From an uncultured Bacteroides sp. (GTDB lineage Bacteria > Bacteroidota > Bacteroidia > Bacteroidales > Bacteroidaceae), in NCBI GenBank assembly GCA_900766195.1, contig CAAFUN010000108.1:1-64000 (forward strand): a DNA stretch of 64,000 nucleotides. Direction: 5' to 3'. How positions within the stretch are numbered: position 1 is the stretch's first letter; the number at the start of each line of letters is the position of its first letter. The notes under the pieces are model-generated. The model did no database searches, was not told where the DNA came from, and saw nothing but the letters and a program-made list of their open reading frames with translations. The position numbers were made by a program, and so were the translations under genes. Below are positions 48,257-58,069 of the stretch, in pieces.

Positions 48257-49600
48257 TTAATGAGATTCTCTGTTTTTCAAGATTTCTAAGATTTTCTTTG
48301 CCCACAAATTCCCCAAAATTTTAGCGCCATAAACATTGGGATGCAAATAATATATACCCTGCTCTCCTTCTTGAGGTTCATAATATTTTACACTATGATT
48401 GTGAAAGAGTCGAAAACCTTTCTTATCTCCGGAAAAGACAAAATCACTATTATCTTTAATTAGTTGATCTATTACCGGCATATAGGTTTTCAATCTGTCA
48501 AGTCCTTCTTTAAGATACACCGCTCCATTTTGGGTATTCTCACTATACCATATTGGATAATGAATTATCATTTTGGCCAAAGGAAATCTGGCATGTATGG
48601 AATCAATAATAATTTGCATATTTACTTTGTATGCAGAGGCAGAGACAGGTGCTCCAGTAGTACCTTTGCAAGCACTATCATTTGTCCCTAATTTCATAGA
48701 AAATACAAGGAGTTCACCATTTTTATAAATAGAATCAGCAGCAGAAACAACTTTTTGGAAGGCTCTTCCTGAAGGCAAGAAATTATAAGTGGTATATCCA
48801 CTCATTCCACAATTCGCATATTTAATATCATAACCCAAGCTATCCAAATATATAGCAGCGGCCATAGGAGGAGGTGTCTGCAAATAAGTTCCTTCAGTGA
48901 TGCTGTTGCCAATAAATACGACATCAACTTTAGAACGAAATGGTGGTTTAGGGAAACTCTTTTTAGGACATATAGCCTTGGCAATAATTCGCGCCATAGC
49001 CGTTGTACCCTTTACATTGGGATGAATCTTATCGTAAACAAAATCACTCTTCCCTATGAATGGAGTATGCAAATCAATTATTTTGGTTTCTGTCCTGTTA
49101 CCGACTTGCTTAATCATCGGAATCATCTCATCAGTAATAATATGATCATCCACAGGTAAGGCATTCCCAGGGAAAGCAGGAAGCGGATAACACAAGTATA
49201 TCTTAGGTTTACTCGTCAAATACTTAAACGAATTCACAAAGTCAATATAATCAGTCATAAACTCTTCTTTATGAACCCAGTTCCCAGGTTTTGCATCATT
49301 GGTTCCCATCTTAATGATTACAATATCCGGATTCCAGGCCAGCACCTCCTTATAGCGTATCTCGTTCCAATAAGGATAATTGCCTTTTCTTAACATCGTA
49401 CGCCCGCCAATACCGTAATTACGAACATCATATTGAGTTCCAAGCAGACGTTGCAGAATAGTGGGATATTTGTCTTTCAGTGGAAGGGCATAATTCTCTG
49501 TAATGCTATTCCCGACACATGCCACTTTAATCTTTTGTGCAAAAGACAGATTGCAAAAGAGTAGCATGGCTACTACCACATAGATTTTACTTCCTTTCAT
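48257..49600 (-). CDS. Tandem SGNH/GDSL hydrolase (two-domain esterase)
   Basis: A 447-residue exported protein with two SGNH hydrolase domains and a signal peptide (about 1-21). Domain 1 (about 24-205): GNSIT with Ser near 32, GIGGRTM, KMGTNDAKPG and DKIHPN with Asp/His near 190-193. Domain 2 (about 220-440): GNSITEG with Ser near 233, NCGMSGYTT, KLGTNDSAC and YYLHPNVYG. In domain 2 the Asp of the DxxH motif is a Tyr, so it may use a Ser-His dyad or serve mainly in binding. Such enzymes in PULs remove acetyl or other acyl groups from glycans. The start overlaps the GH67 gene by 4 bp. Confidence 0.88.
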   Translation of the reverse strand: MKGSKIYVVVAMLLFCNLSFAQKIKVACVGNSITENYALPLKDKYPTILQRLLGTQYDVRNYGIGGRTMLRKGNYPYWNEIRYKEVLAWNPDIVIIKMGTNDAKPGNWVHKEEFMTDYIDFVNSFKYLTSKPKIYLCYPLPAFPGNALPVDDHIITDEMIPMIKQVGNRTETKIIDLHTPFIGKSDFVYDKIHPNVKGTTAMARIIAKAICPKKSFPKPPFRSKVDVVFIGNSITEGTYLQTPPPMAAAIYLDSLGYDIKYANCGMSGYTTYNFLPSGRAFQKVVSAADSIYKNGELLVFSMKLGTNDSACKGTTGAPVSASAYKVNMQIIIDSIHARFPLAKMIIHYPIWYSENTQNGAVYLKEGLDRLKTYMPVIDQLIKDNSDFVFSGDKKGFRLFHNHSVKYYEPQEGEQGIYYLHPNVYGAKILGNLWAKKILEILKNRESH

Positions 49601-51768
49601 TTTTCAGTAAAATTAGTTTGATCCCAATTATAAGGGAATGGTATCTGTTTATAGTACTCAAGAGTATGTTTAGGGTGACTATAGCCTTTGGGAATTGGTA
49701 GACCCGAATATTGCTGGAAGAAGAGTACACAAGCATCTCTCCACCAAGCAGCTTCTCCTTTCTGAAGTTTCAGCAATGAAGCAACGTGCTCAAACCGCTC
49801 ACTGTCAATCTTACCCCTTAATTCATTCCATATTATCTGCATTTGTTCCACTTCATCCACGCCTTGGTAATAATGTGTCACCAACTCATACCATAAGGTT
49901 TTTCCGGATGGCATTCTATAATTCCAAGGAACGCGATGAAACCATAACAGGTATTTAGGTGGGCACTTTTGAATATTATTAAAGTCCTCACGTAAAGGAG
50001 AATGGTACTGTCCTACAGCATTACTGCCACCTACAGTCCTATCCACCCCAATACTGTCTTTAGTCACCTTATGATAATCAAAAGCAGTCCACACTGGATC
50101 ATCATGCCATGGTTCCGGCCCATTATGCGTATCAAAGTTCATAATATGATTCAGTCCTAAAGGCATCATATAATTCACAGCAGCCTCATGTGACATCATC
50201 ATTATTTTTAGAATTGGAGTGATTATTTCTTGCTTAGTGGAAAAAGTCATTCTGATCCACTCTTCCGCAATTTCTTTTGAGCTCAAGTCAGGATCCCATG
50301 CTAATCGTCCAAAGGCATACCAATTAGCCTGTCCAAATAAGTGTCCCGTCCAGTTCATATCCGATCCAATATTTGATACCCCGGAGATAGCGGACATTCC
50401 ATGCGTTCTGTTATAGTTCTGTATGACCTTTGAAACAGTAGACCCCTTTCCATGTTCATAGGTATCAGACTGAAGCGTTTCTTCATACAAAGAGCCTAAA
50501 TATACCAAATGCCCTGCATGCCCCAGATTTTCCTGAGTGATCTGAAATTCCATTGAAAGAGGTGTTTTGGGCATAGCCCCAAATAAAGGATGAAAAGGTT
50601 CACGAGGTTGAAAATCAATCGGGCCATTCTTTGGTTGTACAAAAACATTTCTTTTGAAATCGCCGTCCAAAGGCTTAAATTCATTATATCCAGTAACCAC
50701 CCGATCCACATGCCGTTCATTCTGGTAGACAAAGGCTCTCCAAAAGACAATTCCTCCAAAAGGCTCCAATGCATCGGCCAACATATTGGCGCCATCGGCA
50801 TGAGTTCTTCCATAATCCTGGGGACCCGGCTGTCCTTCTGAATTTGCTTTTACCAAGAAACCTCCAAAGTCGGGAATCAATGAATAAATCTCCCTTACTT
50901 TATCTTTCCACCATTGCCTAACTTTCGGGTCCAAAGGATCAGCAGTCTGTAACCCTCCAATTTCTTTAGGTGCACTAAATTTTGCCGTGAGATATACTTT
51001 AATACCATATGGACGAAAAGCATCGGCCAAGCCGGCAGCCCGCACGAGCCAATCCGTCCGCAAACTTTTAGCACTTGCATTTACGTTATTCAACACACTA
51101 CCATTAATACCAATCGAAGCGTTTGCCCTAGCATAGTCTGTATAACGTTTATCTTTATATCTCGGAAGTCTTTCCCAATCCCAAAGAGTGTATCCGGCAT
51201 ATCCCCTTTCAATAGTCCCATTAAGATTATCCCAATGGTTCAAAACGCGGTATTTTAATTTAGGCTCCTCCACTATATTCAAATCTTTAATGGAACAGTG
51301 CATTTGCATTGAGCGGAGATAGCAGAATACACCGTAAAGAACTCCAATATCACTTTTACCAATTATACCAATGACCGATTTCTCCTGATATTTAAAACTT
51401 CTGATTATAAATCCATCATCATTCAACTTTTCAAGCTCCTTAATAAAAGGTTGCGTTTGAAATAGCTTTACCGTTTGAAGAGTACCTGCAATTAAAGTAT
51501 TATCTTTAATCTCCTTTACATCATTCAAAGGTAAATTCAACAATCCTGAAAAGCCTTGTGCCAATTCATCCTTTGCAGCAACCAATTTATCAGAAGTGCA
51601 AGGCATATAAAGAAAGCAATTCTTTTCGCGATATATACGGAACAAACTAGCATCGTCTATTTTTTTATAACGCAGCCACAAATCATAGCCATTTTCAGCA
51701 GACATAAAATTGACACTACAAACAAACAAAAGCAGAATCGTAAATACTTTTTTCATAATATTAATCAT
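49597..51768 (-). CDS. GH67 alpha-glucuronidase
   Basis: A roughly 723-residue exported enzyme that removes (4-O-methyl)glucuronic acid from the end of xylo-oligosaccharides in known members. An N-terminal beta domain (about 25-150) precedes a TIM barrel. Catalytic residues fit the family: Glu in KANSEGQPGPQDYGRTHADG (near 311), and Asp in PIDFQPREP with Glu in QITQENLG about 28 residues apart (near 384 and 412). ATG 51768 overlaps the GH97 stop (ATGA) and suggests translational coupling; ATG 51756 (MKKVFTILL) gives an equally good signal peptide. GH67 is a marker of glucuronic-acid-decorated glycan use. Confidence 0.9.
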   Translation of the reverse strand: MINIMKKVFTILLLFVCSVNFMSAENGYDLWLRYKKIDDASLFRIYREKNCFLYMPCTSDKLVAAKDELAQGFSGLLNLPLNDVKEIKDNTLIAGTLQTVKLFQTQPFIKELEKLNDDGFIIRSFKYQEKSVIGIIGKSDIGVLYGVFCYLRSMQMHCSIKDLNIVEEPKLKYRVLNHWDNLNGTIERGYAGYTLWDWERLPRYKDKRYTDYARANASIGINGSVLNNVNASAKSLRTDWLVRAAGLADAFRPYGIKVYLTAKFSAPKEIGGLQTADPLDPKVRQWWKDKVREIYSLIPDFGGFLVKANSEGQPGPQDYGRTHADGANMLADALEPFGGIVFWRAFVYQNERHVDRVVTGYNEFKPLDGDFKRNVFVQPKNGPIDFQPREPFHPLFGAMPKTPLSMEFQITQENLGHAGHLVYLGSLYEETLQSDTYEHGKGSTVSKVIQNYNRTHGMSAISGVSNIGSDMNWTGHLFGQANWYAFGRLAWDPDLSSKEIAEEWIRMTFSTKQEIITPILKIMMMSHEAAVNYMMPLGLNHIMNFDTHNGPEPWHDDPVWTAFDYHKVTKDSIGVDRTVGGSNAVGQYHSPLREDFNNIQKCPPKYLLWFHRVPWNYRMPSGKTLWYELVTHYYQGVDEVEQMQIIWNELRGKIDSERFEHVASLLKLQKGEAAWWRDACVLFFQQYSGLPIPKGYSHPKHTLEYYKQIPFPYNWDQTNFTEK

Positions 51769-53717
51769 TGACATTCTTCAATTGTAGCAGTCCAACCTCC
51801 ATTTGGAGCCATAGACACTTGATACTCTGTATCAGAAGTGACAGAGCCAACTCTCCTCCGATAGTCCATTGCCTGTTTTGAAGCATTTGGACCATCTTCG
51901 TAAGACACTATCTTATATTTCTTTTTCGAATTCAAAAAAGAAAATTTCACTTTCACGTTTCTTGCCTTGCCATTGGTAATTCCTCCAAGATACCACTTAT
52001 TGCCATTGCGTTTAGCAATAACAAGCATTTCTCCCAAAGTGGCTTCCAGTGGAACAGTTTCATCCCATGTGACAGGAACTTTAGTGATAAAATCCGTACA
52101 TTCTTGATTGAGATAATATAAGGTAGGATTATCGCACAGCATCTGTAATCCGCTCTCAAAAATAGTGAAAAGGGCCATGTGATATGCGCGAGTCCCCATC
52201 CCAGCAGAATTAGGACGCCTGCTACAGTAAACATCAGGTTGCATATTAATCATTGCTCCGGGAGTAAAGTCCATCGCTCCTACTACATTTCTAATGAAAG
52301 GTAAATAAATTGTATTATCAGGTTTACACCCTCCCATTTGCTCCAGTCCTCTCACACCTTCGTAAGATAGAATATTGGGGTACTTATATTCCAAACCCCT
52401 AGGCGTAATAGCTCCATGAAAATCTACGAAGAGCTTATACCTCGCAGCCTCCTTGGCGACCTTTTCATAAAAGTTCATCATATATTGATCACTGCGATCC
52501 ATAAAATCGATTTTCACGCCCTTTACTCCCCAAGATGAATATGTCTTAAAAAGATCCATGTGATTTTCCACCGTCAACCATGTCAGCCAAAGAACGACGC
52601 CAACGTTCTTCTTCTGACCGTATCGGATTAATTGGAGAATATCTATATTGGGGTTGGCAGTAAACGGATCTCTTGTGTTTTTAGACCATCCTTCATCCAA
52701 AATAATATAAGGTATCCCAAACTGGGCAGCAAAGTCAATATAGTATTGATAGGTTTCAGTATTACAACCCGTCAAGAAATTGACATCTTTCCCATAAGGA
52801 GCACATCCGTTCCACCATTCCCAACTAGCTTGTCCCGGTTTAATCCATGAAACATCTTCAATCCTATTTTCTTCCGCCAACTTATAAGGCATTGAGCTCT
52901 TTAATAAAGCTTTATCATCATCAACCACAATAAAATATCTCCACGGATAGTCCCTTCTACCAACTGTTTTTGCAATGCAGTCAGCTTCTTTTATAATTTT
53001 CAGACTGCGGTCACCATCCTCACCGAACTCTATAGGTAACTTTGGAAAAACAGCAGACAAGCCATTGGTCACCCCACGGAAAAACATACATGGATAATCG
53101 GAAACATTTGATTCTGAAATCAGAACCCTGGAGTAAGGTGTTTCTACCAGAACCGGTAATGTGGAAAATTTATCCATCTGCCCCCATTCATTGGAGCTAA
53201 GATGCGTATAAGGCTCTTCATAAGCCGTTTTAAAGCCGGATGGCACTTGCAAATGTAATTTATAATCAGGCTGAAAGTTTAGACGAAGTTGCTCACTAAG
53301 AATATCAACCGAGTCTGGTATATCGGTTATAAAGCGATAGGCCAATCCATCATCATAAGCTCTAAACTCCAAAGCAAACCCATTCTTAAAGGAGACTCTC
53401 AACAAATTATAGTCATCATTAATTGTTGAAAATTTTAAGGGTAATACAGGTTTCAATACCTTGTGAATACTTTCCCGCTTTATATTCTTCACAGAAGATT
53501 TTAAACCGAGAATACTATTTCTTAGTAAAAGACCTATCTTATTATTTTCAAAGATTGGATGGCCATTGGAGAAAAGGCTAAAAGCAATGCTATCATTTAT
53601 TTCAACTTGAACACGCAATGATTTTTTCGGCGATGATAATTCGTAAGAATGTCGTGCAAATATGCTGAATGTAGATAAAAGAATACCTAATAATACTAAA
53701 GCGTTTTTTTTCTTCAT
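51765..53717 (-). CDS. GH97 family glycoside hydrolase (alpha-galactosidase type)
   Basis: A 650-residue exported enzyme, signal peptide about 1-22. An N-terminal beta-sandwich (about 25-275, ELSSPKKSLRVQVEIND to WRYFIVVDDDKALL) precedes a TIM barrel beginning DVSWIKPGQASWEWWNG. VKIDFMDRSDQYMMNFYE holds an Asp near 404 at the site used as nucleophile by the retaining branch of GH97 (alpha-galactosidase), rather than the Gly of the inverting alpha-glucosidases such as SusB. A C-terminal beta domain ends the protein. It is the first gene of the operon, after a promoter and a possible regulator site. Confidence 0.9.
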   Translation of the reverse strand: MKKKNALVLLGILLSTFSIFARHSYELSSPKKSLRVQVEINDSIAFSLFSNGHPIFENNKIGLLLRNSILGLKSSVKNIKRESIHKVLKPVLPLKFSTINDDYNLLRVSFKNGFALEFRAYDDGLAYRFITDIPDSVDILSEQLRLNFQPDYKLHLQVPSGFKTAYEEPYTHLSSNEWGQMDKFSTLPVLVETPYSRVLISESNVSDYPCMFFRGVTNGLSAVFPKLPIEFGEDGDRSLKIIKEADCIAKTVGRRDYPWRYFIVVDDDKALLKSSMPYKLAEENRIEDVSWIKPGQASWEWWNGCAPYGKDVNFLTGCNTETYQYYIDFAAQFGIPYIILDEGWSKNTRDPFTANPNIDILQLIRYGQKKNVGVVLWLTWLTVENHMDLFKTYSSWGVKGVKIDFMDRSDQYMMNFYEKVAKEAARYKLFVDFHGAITPRGLEYKYPNILSYEGVRGLEQMGGCKPDNTIYLPFIRNVVGAMDFTPGAMINMQPDVYCSRRPNSAGMGTRAYHMALFTIFESGLQMLCDNPTLYYLNQECTDFITKVPVTWDETVPLEATLGEMLVIAKRNGNKWYLGGITNGKARNVKVKFSFLNSKKKYKIVSYEDGPNASKQAMDYRRRVGSVTSDTEYQVSMAPNGGWTATIEECQ

Positions 53718-53768
53718 ATTAGTTTAATAGTTTTTACTATAAATAAATTAGTTCTCACTTATGTAGAG

Positions 53769-53776
53769 CAAAAGTA
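53769..53776 (-). promoter_or_regulatory. Promoter -7 box of the PUL operon
   Basis: The minus strand reads TACTTTTG, a match to the consensus, 51 bp before the GH97 start codon. Its -33 region abuts the inverted half-site at 53797-53806. Confidence 0.55.
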
Positions 53777-53796
53777 AATAAGAATATGCCTTAGAA

Positions 53797-53875
53797 GAGT
53801 ACGATTATGCGTCATTCATATAATTCAAAAGAGACATATATGTATTTAATACACATTAGACACAAAATCGTACTC
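53797..53875. promoter_or_regulatory. Inverted 10-bp half-sites between the PUL operon and its regulator
   Basis: GAGTACGATT (53797-53806) and AATCGTACTC (53866-53875) are perfect inverted copies 59 bp apart. One half lies just upstream of the PUL promoter, the other about 42 bp upstream of the regulator's -7 box. They are good candidates for binding by the AraC-type domain of the divergent hybrid regulator. Confidence 0.6.
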
Positions 53876-53916
53876 ATTTTAGTTACAATGACATTGAGAA
53901 GCAAAAGCTTTTTAGT

Positions 53917-53924
53917 TATTTTTG
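53917..53924 (+). promoter_or_regulatory. Promoter -7 box for the hybrid regulator gene
   Basis: TATTTTTG matches the consensus. It lies only 4 bp before ATG 53929, so the next in-frame ATG at 53956, which has AGAGGA just upstream, is the more likely start. Confidence 0.5.
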
Positions 53925-53955
53925 TGACATGTTCAATTTAAGTCTATCAGAGGAA

Positions 53956-56900
53956 ATGAAAAACATCTATCGTTTATCTAGTCTAATCGTACTGATAATC
54001 ATGCATACTTCCATCTGCCTTGCAGGCAGTGAATATAATCTTCGTCAATTCTCAAATAAAGACGGATTATCAAACAGCTCAATACTCTCCATATGCCAAG
54101 ATGCGGACGGATTGCTGTGGATAGGATCATGTGACGGATTAAATACTTTCGATGGCAATAAGTTACAGACTTATGTTCCGGTTGATTTCAAAAACAAAAT
54201 TTCCGGTAATCTGATAAATTGTATTATAGAAGCAGAGAGAAATATTTTATGGCTAAAAACAAACTATGGTTTGGACCGGCTAAATACGAGGACGCAAGAG
54301 ATACAACATTATGATAATTTTAAAGAGATTAATAAAATAGCCAAATCTCCCGAGAATGATATTTATATAATAAAAGACAACGGAGAGCTATTTTGTCTCC
54401 CCAAAAACGGCAAAAGCTTTCAGATGATAATGACAATTAAAGCCAATTCTGGAAGTATCAGCCAAATGGCAGTAGATAAGTATAATACATTATGGATATT
54501 TTTCACAAACGGTGATTATCAAAGCTTCCATATATCCAAAAGACAAAATAGCGTAAAACTAGAACCTAACTATAAATTTCAACATTCTAAGAAATTAAAG
54601 TTCACATCAATAGACGATGCCAGCATTATTCTCTTTGTGAATCAAGAAAACGAACTATATGAATATGATTTAAGTAATGGAAAAACGTCATTTATAATCA
54701 ATTTATCAACAGAAATACATTCGCGTGGAGAAATATCTTCTATAATACGTCATCGTAACAACTATTTCGTAGGCTTCAAAAGTAATGGCTTAATACAAAT
54801 AAAAAATGGGCAAAAGTCTCGCTACATTCAAGCAATAAATATCCAATCAGGAATTTTCTGTTTAGTAAAAGACCTAAACCAGGATATTGTTTGGATAGGT
54901 ACTGACGGACAAGGTATATATATGTATTCCGTAAATGACTATTCTATCAAGAACAATATATTAAACATCCCTCCATATGGTATTAGCAATCCGGTTAGAG
55001 CTTTATTCCTTGATGGAAAAAACACCTTATGGATTGGGACTAAAGGGGGAGGAATTCTCCGTATCTTCAATTTTTATTCAGAAAACAAAATTTATAACCA
55101 TCTACAGACTGATAACACCGCATTGACAGATAATGCTGTGTATTGCTTTGAACCAAGTAAATGGAAAATATTGTGGATAGGTACGGAAAGCGGAATAAAC
55201 TATTATTCATATAAAGATAAGATATTAAAAAGCTTTCCTCTCTTTGCGAATGGTAAAACGGTGAGATTTATTCATTCTATTTGTGAATTCAACGATAGTA
55301 CTTTATGGATTTCAACAGTGGAAGAAGGCATAGTGAAAGTAAAGTTCAGAATATCTCAGAATGAGCCAATAGTTGTCTCAACTAGACGAATTATGCAAGA
55401 AGGAGGCAAACGTTTTGCTAACAATTTTTTCACATCACTCAAAGAAAACGATTCAATCATCTGGTTTGGTAATCGTGGATACGGCGCCTTTCGCTGGAAT
55501 ACATTAACCAATCAATTCAGATCTTTCCAGTTCAACCAGGTTGTAAAAAGCCAAACAATTAATGACATTTTCGCCATTCACAAAAACAAAGAAGGCTATT
55601 GGTTTGGGAGCAGTAACGGACTGATAAGGCTAAATCGTGAAAAATATCACATCTACAACGAGACTGACGGTTTCCCCAATAATACCGTGCATGGAATATT
55701 AGAAGATTCCCACAATAATCTTTGGCTAAGTACAAATCAAGGACTTGTACGTTTCAATATAGTAACAAATACAATACAGACTTATCCACAAAAAGGTTAT
55801 CTTGAAATAACAGAATTCAGTGACGGCGCTTTTTTTAAAGATAACCGGACCAACACTCTATTCTTCGGCGGAACAAATGGTTTTGTAAGTATCAATAACA
55901 ACAACATTAATATTAAATCTTACAAGCCTGTTCTCAAATTCTATCGGCTTTCCATCTATGGAAAAGAATATAATTTATTCAAAAATAGTACAGAAGAAAA
56001 AGGGAAGCCGGCTTTAAAACTAAGCTATAAACAAAATTTTTTCAGCATATCCTTCAGAGCTATTGACTACATTGATGGGAATAATTATGTTTATTATTAT
56101 AAAATATCAAATTTTAGTCATGGGTGGATAGATAATGGCTCATCACAAACTGCAACGTTCTCCAACTTACCATCCGGCAAATATCAGTTATGGGTGAAAT
56201 ATAAAAATAAAAACACAGGGAAAGAAAGTTTTCCTCAAAGTATCACTATCGAAATTACTCCTCCATGGTATACAAGCTCAATAGCATACTGCATCTATGG
56301 AATAGTTGTAATATGCATTACTATATTCTCTATAAAATGGAGCATCAGACGCTTTCAGCGCAAAAGAGCCAACATGATAAAGCAAATTAACCAACAGAAA
56401 AAAGAAGAAATCTATGAATCTAAACTCCGATTCTTCATTAATATTACGCATGAATTCTGCACGCCGCTCACTCTAATTTCAGGTCCATGCGAGCGCTTAC
56501 TTTCTTATACAAAAGCCGATTCTTATATTACTAAATACGCAAATATGATTCGGCAAAATGCAGGTAGATTAAATTCTCTGATCCTTGAAATTATAGAGTT
56601 TCGTAAGCTTGAAACGGGGAATAAAGTTCTCAAAATTGAGCATGTATTTGTGAGCAAACAATTAGAGAATATAGCTGAAGCTTTCTCCGAAGTGGCAGAA
56701 AGACGAATGATAGACTATAAAATAAAAATAAAGGATGATATCTTTTGGAATACGGATAATAGCTGTTTATATAAGATAACAAGTAACCTAATTTCAAATG
56801 CTTTCAAATATACTCCGGATAATGGAACTATAACAGTAGAATTATGCACTAACGATCAGAATATGCTCTGCATACAAATATCAAATTCAGGAAAAGGCAT

Positions 56901-57999
56901 GCTCAAAGAAGATATAGACAAGATATTCGACAGATTCCATATATTGGACAATTTTGAATCGCAAGGAGACCAATCATCGCGCAACGGACTGGGTTTAGCC
57001 ATTTGCCATAGCATGGTCAATCTGCTAAAAGGTCAAATCAAAGTAACAAGTCTTCCTCAACAATTGACCACATTTGAAGTTCTACTACCAACCATGGATG
57101 TTATAGAAAACACCGAAAGTACTATCACATATAACAGCATGCATCCTATGCAGAATGAATGCATAGATACTTGTAACAAGGAAAAAACCTATACCTTGGA
57201 TATACATAAGCGGACAATTATGATCATAGATGATGATGCTTCAATGTTATGGTTTATTGCAGATATTTTCAATGAAAAATACAACACCATAACTTTTGGC
57301 GGTGCAAAAGAGGCATATGAACAACTAAAAATGCAATTGCCGGATTTAATCATAACAGATATAATGATGCCCGACATGGATGGCGTATCGCTTATTAAGA
57401 AAGTCAAATCTGATTCAATGCTAAATCACATCCCCATTATAGCATTGTCAGCATTAAATAATATAGATGAGCAAGTTAAAAGCATAGGAGCAGGAGCCGA
57501 AGCTTATATTACAAAACCATTTGATATTGGGTATCTTGAGACCATTGTCAACAGACTAATTTTGCGAAAAGACGAGTTAAAGGCATACTACAATTCCGTA
57601 TACAGTGCATTCGAACTTGCAAACGGACGTTTGCTGCATACAGAGGATAAAGGCTTCTTCGAAAAGATGATGCAGAATATTGACAGCAATATCCAAAACG
57701 CAGAGCTATCCGTCGATTTTTTAAGTAAATTAATGGGCTGCAGTACGCGTCAGTTCTATAGAAGACTAAAAGACATAACGGAAAAATCACCAGCAGAAAT
57801 TATAAAAGAATACCGATTATCAATAGTAGAGCGGTATTTGGTCACAACAACTTTATCAATAGAAGAAATAATGTATAAAGCAGGATATATTAATAAAGGG
57901 ACTTTTTACAAAACATTTGCGCAATCTTATAAAATGTCTCCTCGTCAATATAGAGAAGCTAAAAGAAATGAGAACACCTTCGGAAATCTTAAATCATAA
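53956..57999 (+). CDS. Hybrid two-component system sensor/regulator (HTCS) of the PUL
   Basis: A 1347-residue one-protein sensor and transcription factor. Signal segment MKNIYRLSSLIVLIIMHTSICLAG; periplasmic beta-propeller repeats (DGLLWIGSCDGLNTF, NTLWIGTKGGGIL, NNLWLSTNQGLV; about 25-680); Y_Y_Y domain (about 684-764); membrane helix (about 775-797). The histidine kinase domain has ITHEFCTPLTLI with His near 832; the usual Arg of HEFRTP is Cys here. HATPase has GLGLAICHSMVNLLKGQI. A receiver domain carries Asp near 1135 (DLIITDIMMPDMDG) and KPF. An AraC-type HTH (STRQFYRRLKDITEKSPAEIIKEYRL to MSPRQYRE) ends it. Such proteins sense oligosaccharides and induce the neighbouring PUL. Confidence 0.94.
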   Translation: MKNIYRLSSLIVLIIMHTSICLAGSEYNLRQFSNKDGLSNSSILSICQDADGLLWIGSCDGLNTFDGNKLQTYVPVDFKNKISGNLINCIIEAERNILWLKTNYGLDRLNTRTQEIQHYDNFKEINKIAKSPENDIYIIKDNGELFCLPKNGKSFQMIMTIKANSGSISQMAVDKYNTLWIFFTNGDYQSFHISKRQNSVKLEPNYKFQHSKKLKFTSIDDASIILFVNQENELYEYDLSNGKTSFIINLSTEIHSRGEISSIIRHRNNYFVGFKSNGLIQIKNGQKSRYIQAINIQSGIFCLVKDLNQDIVWIGTDGQGIYMYSVNDYSIKNNILNIPPYGISNPVRALFLDGKNTLWIGTKGGGILRIFNFYSENKIYNHLQTDNTALTDNAVYCFEPSKWKILWIGTESGINYYSYKDKILKSFPLFANGKTVRFIHSICEFNDSTLWISTVEEGIVKVKFRISQNEPIVVSTRRIMQEGGKRFANNFFTSLKENDSIIWFGNRGYGAFRWNTLTNQFRSFQFNQVVKSQTINDIFAIHKNKEGYWFGSSNGLIRLNREKYHIYNETDGFPNNTVHGILEDSHNNLWLSTNQGLVRFNIVTNTIQTYPQKGYLEITEFSDGAFFKDNRTNTLFFGGTNGFVSINNNNINIKSYKPVLKFYRLSIYGKEYNLFKNSTEEKGKPALKLSYKQNFFSISFRAIDYIDGNNYVYYYKISNFSHGWIDNGSSQTATFSNLPSGKYQLWVKYKNKNTGKESFPQSITIEITPPWYTSSIAYCIYGIVVICITIFSIKWSIRRFQRKRANMIKQINQQKKEEIYESKLRFFINITHEFCTPLTLISGPCERLLSYTKADSYITKYANMIRQNAGRLNSLILEIIEFRKLETGNKVLKIEHVFVSKQLENIAEAFSEVAERRMIDYKIKIKDDIFWNTDNSCLYKITSNLISNAFKYTPDNGTITVELCTNDQNMLCIQISNSGKGMLKEDIDKIFDRFHILDNFESQGDQSSRNGLGLAICHSMVNLLKGQIKVTSLPQQLTTFEVLLPTMDVIENTESTITYNSMHPMQNECIDTCNKEKTYTLDIHKRTIMIIDDDASMLWFIADIFNEKYNTITFGGAKEAYEQLKMQLPDLIITDIMMPDMDGVSLIKKVKSDSMLNHIPIIALSALNNIDEQVKSIGAGAEAYITKPFDIGYLETIVNRLILRKDELKAYYNSVYSAFELANGRLLHTEDKGFFEKMMQNIDSNIQNAELSVDFLSKLMGCSTRQFYRRLKDITEKSPAEIIKEYRLSIVERYLVTTTLSIEEIMYKAGYINKGTFYKTFAQSYKMSPRQYREAKRNENTFGNLKS

Positions 58000-58069
58000 T
58001 CTCCAATCTCAATCAAAAAAGAAGTTTCTCCCCTATCTTTTTAGCGCTTGCTCACATCTATGAATTTGC

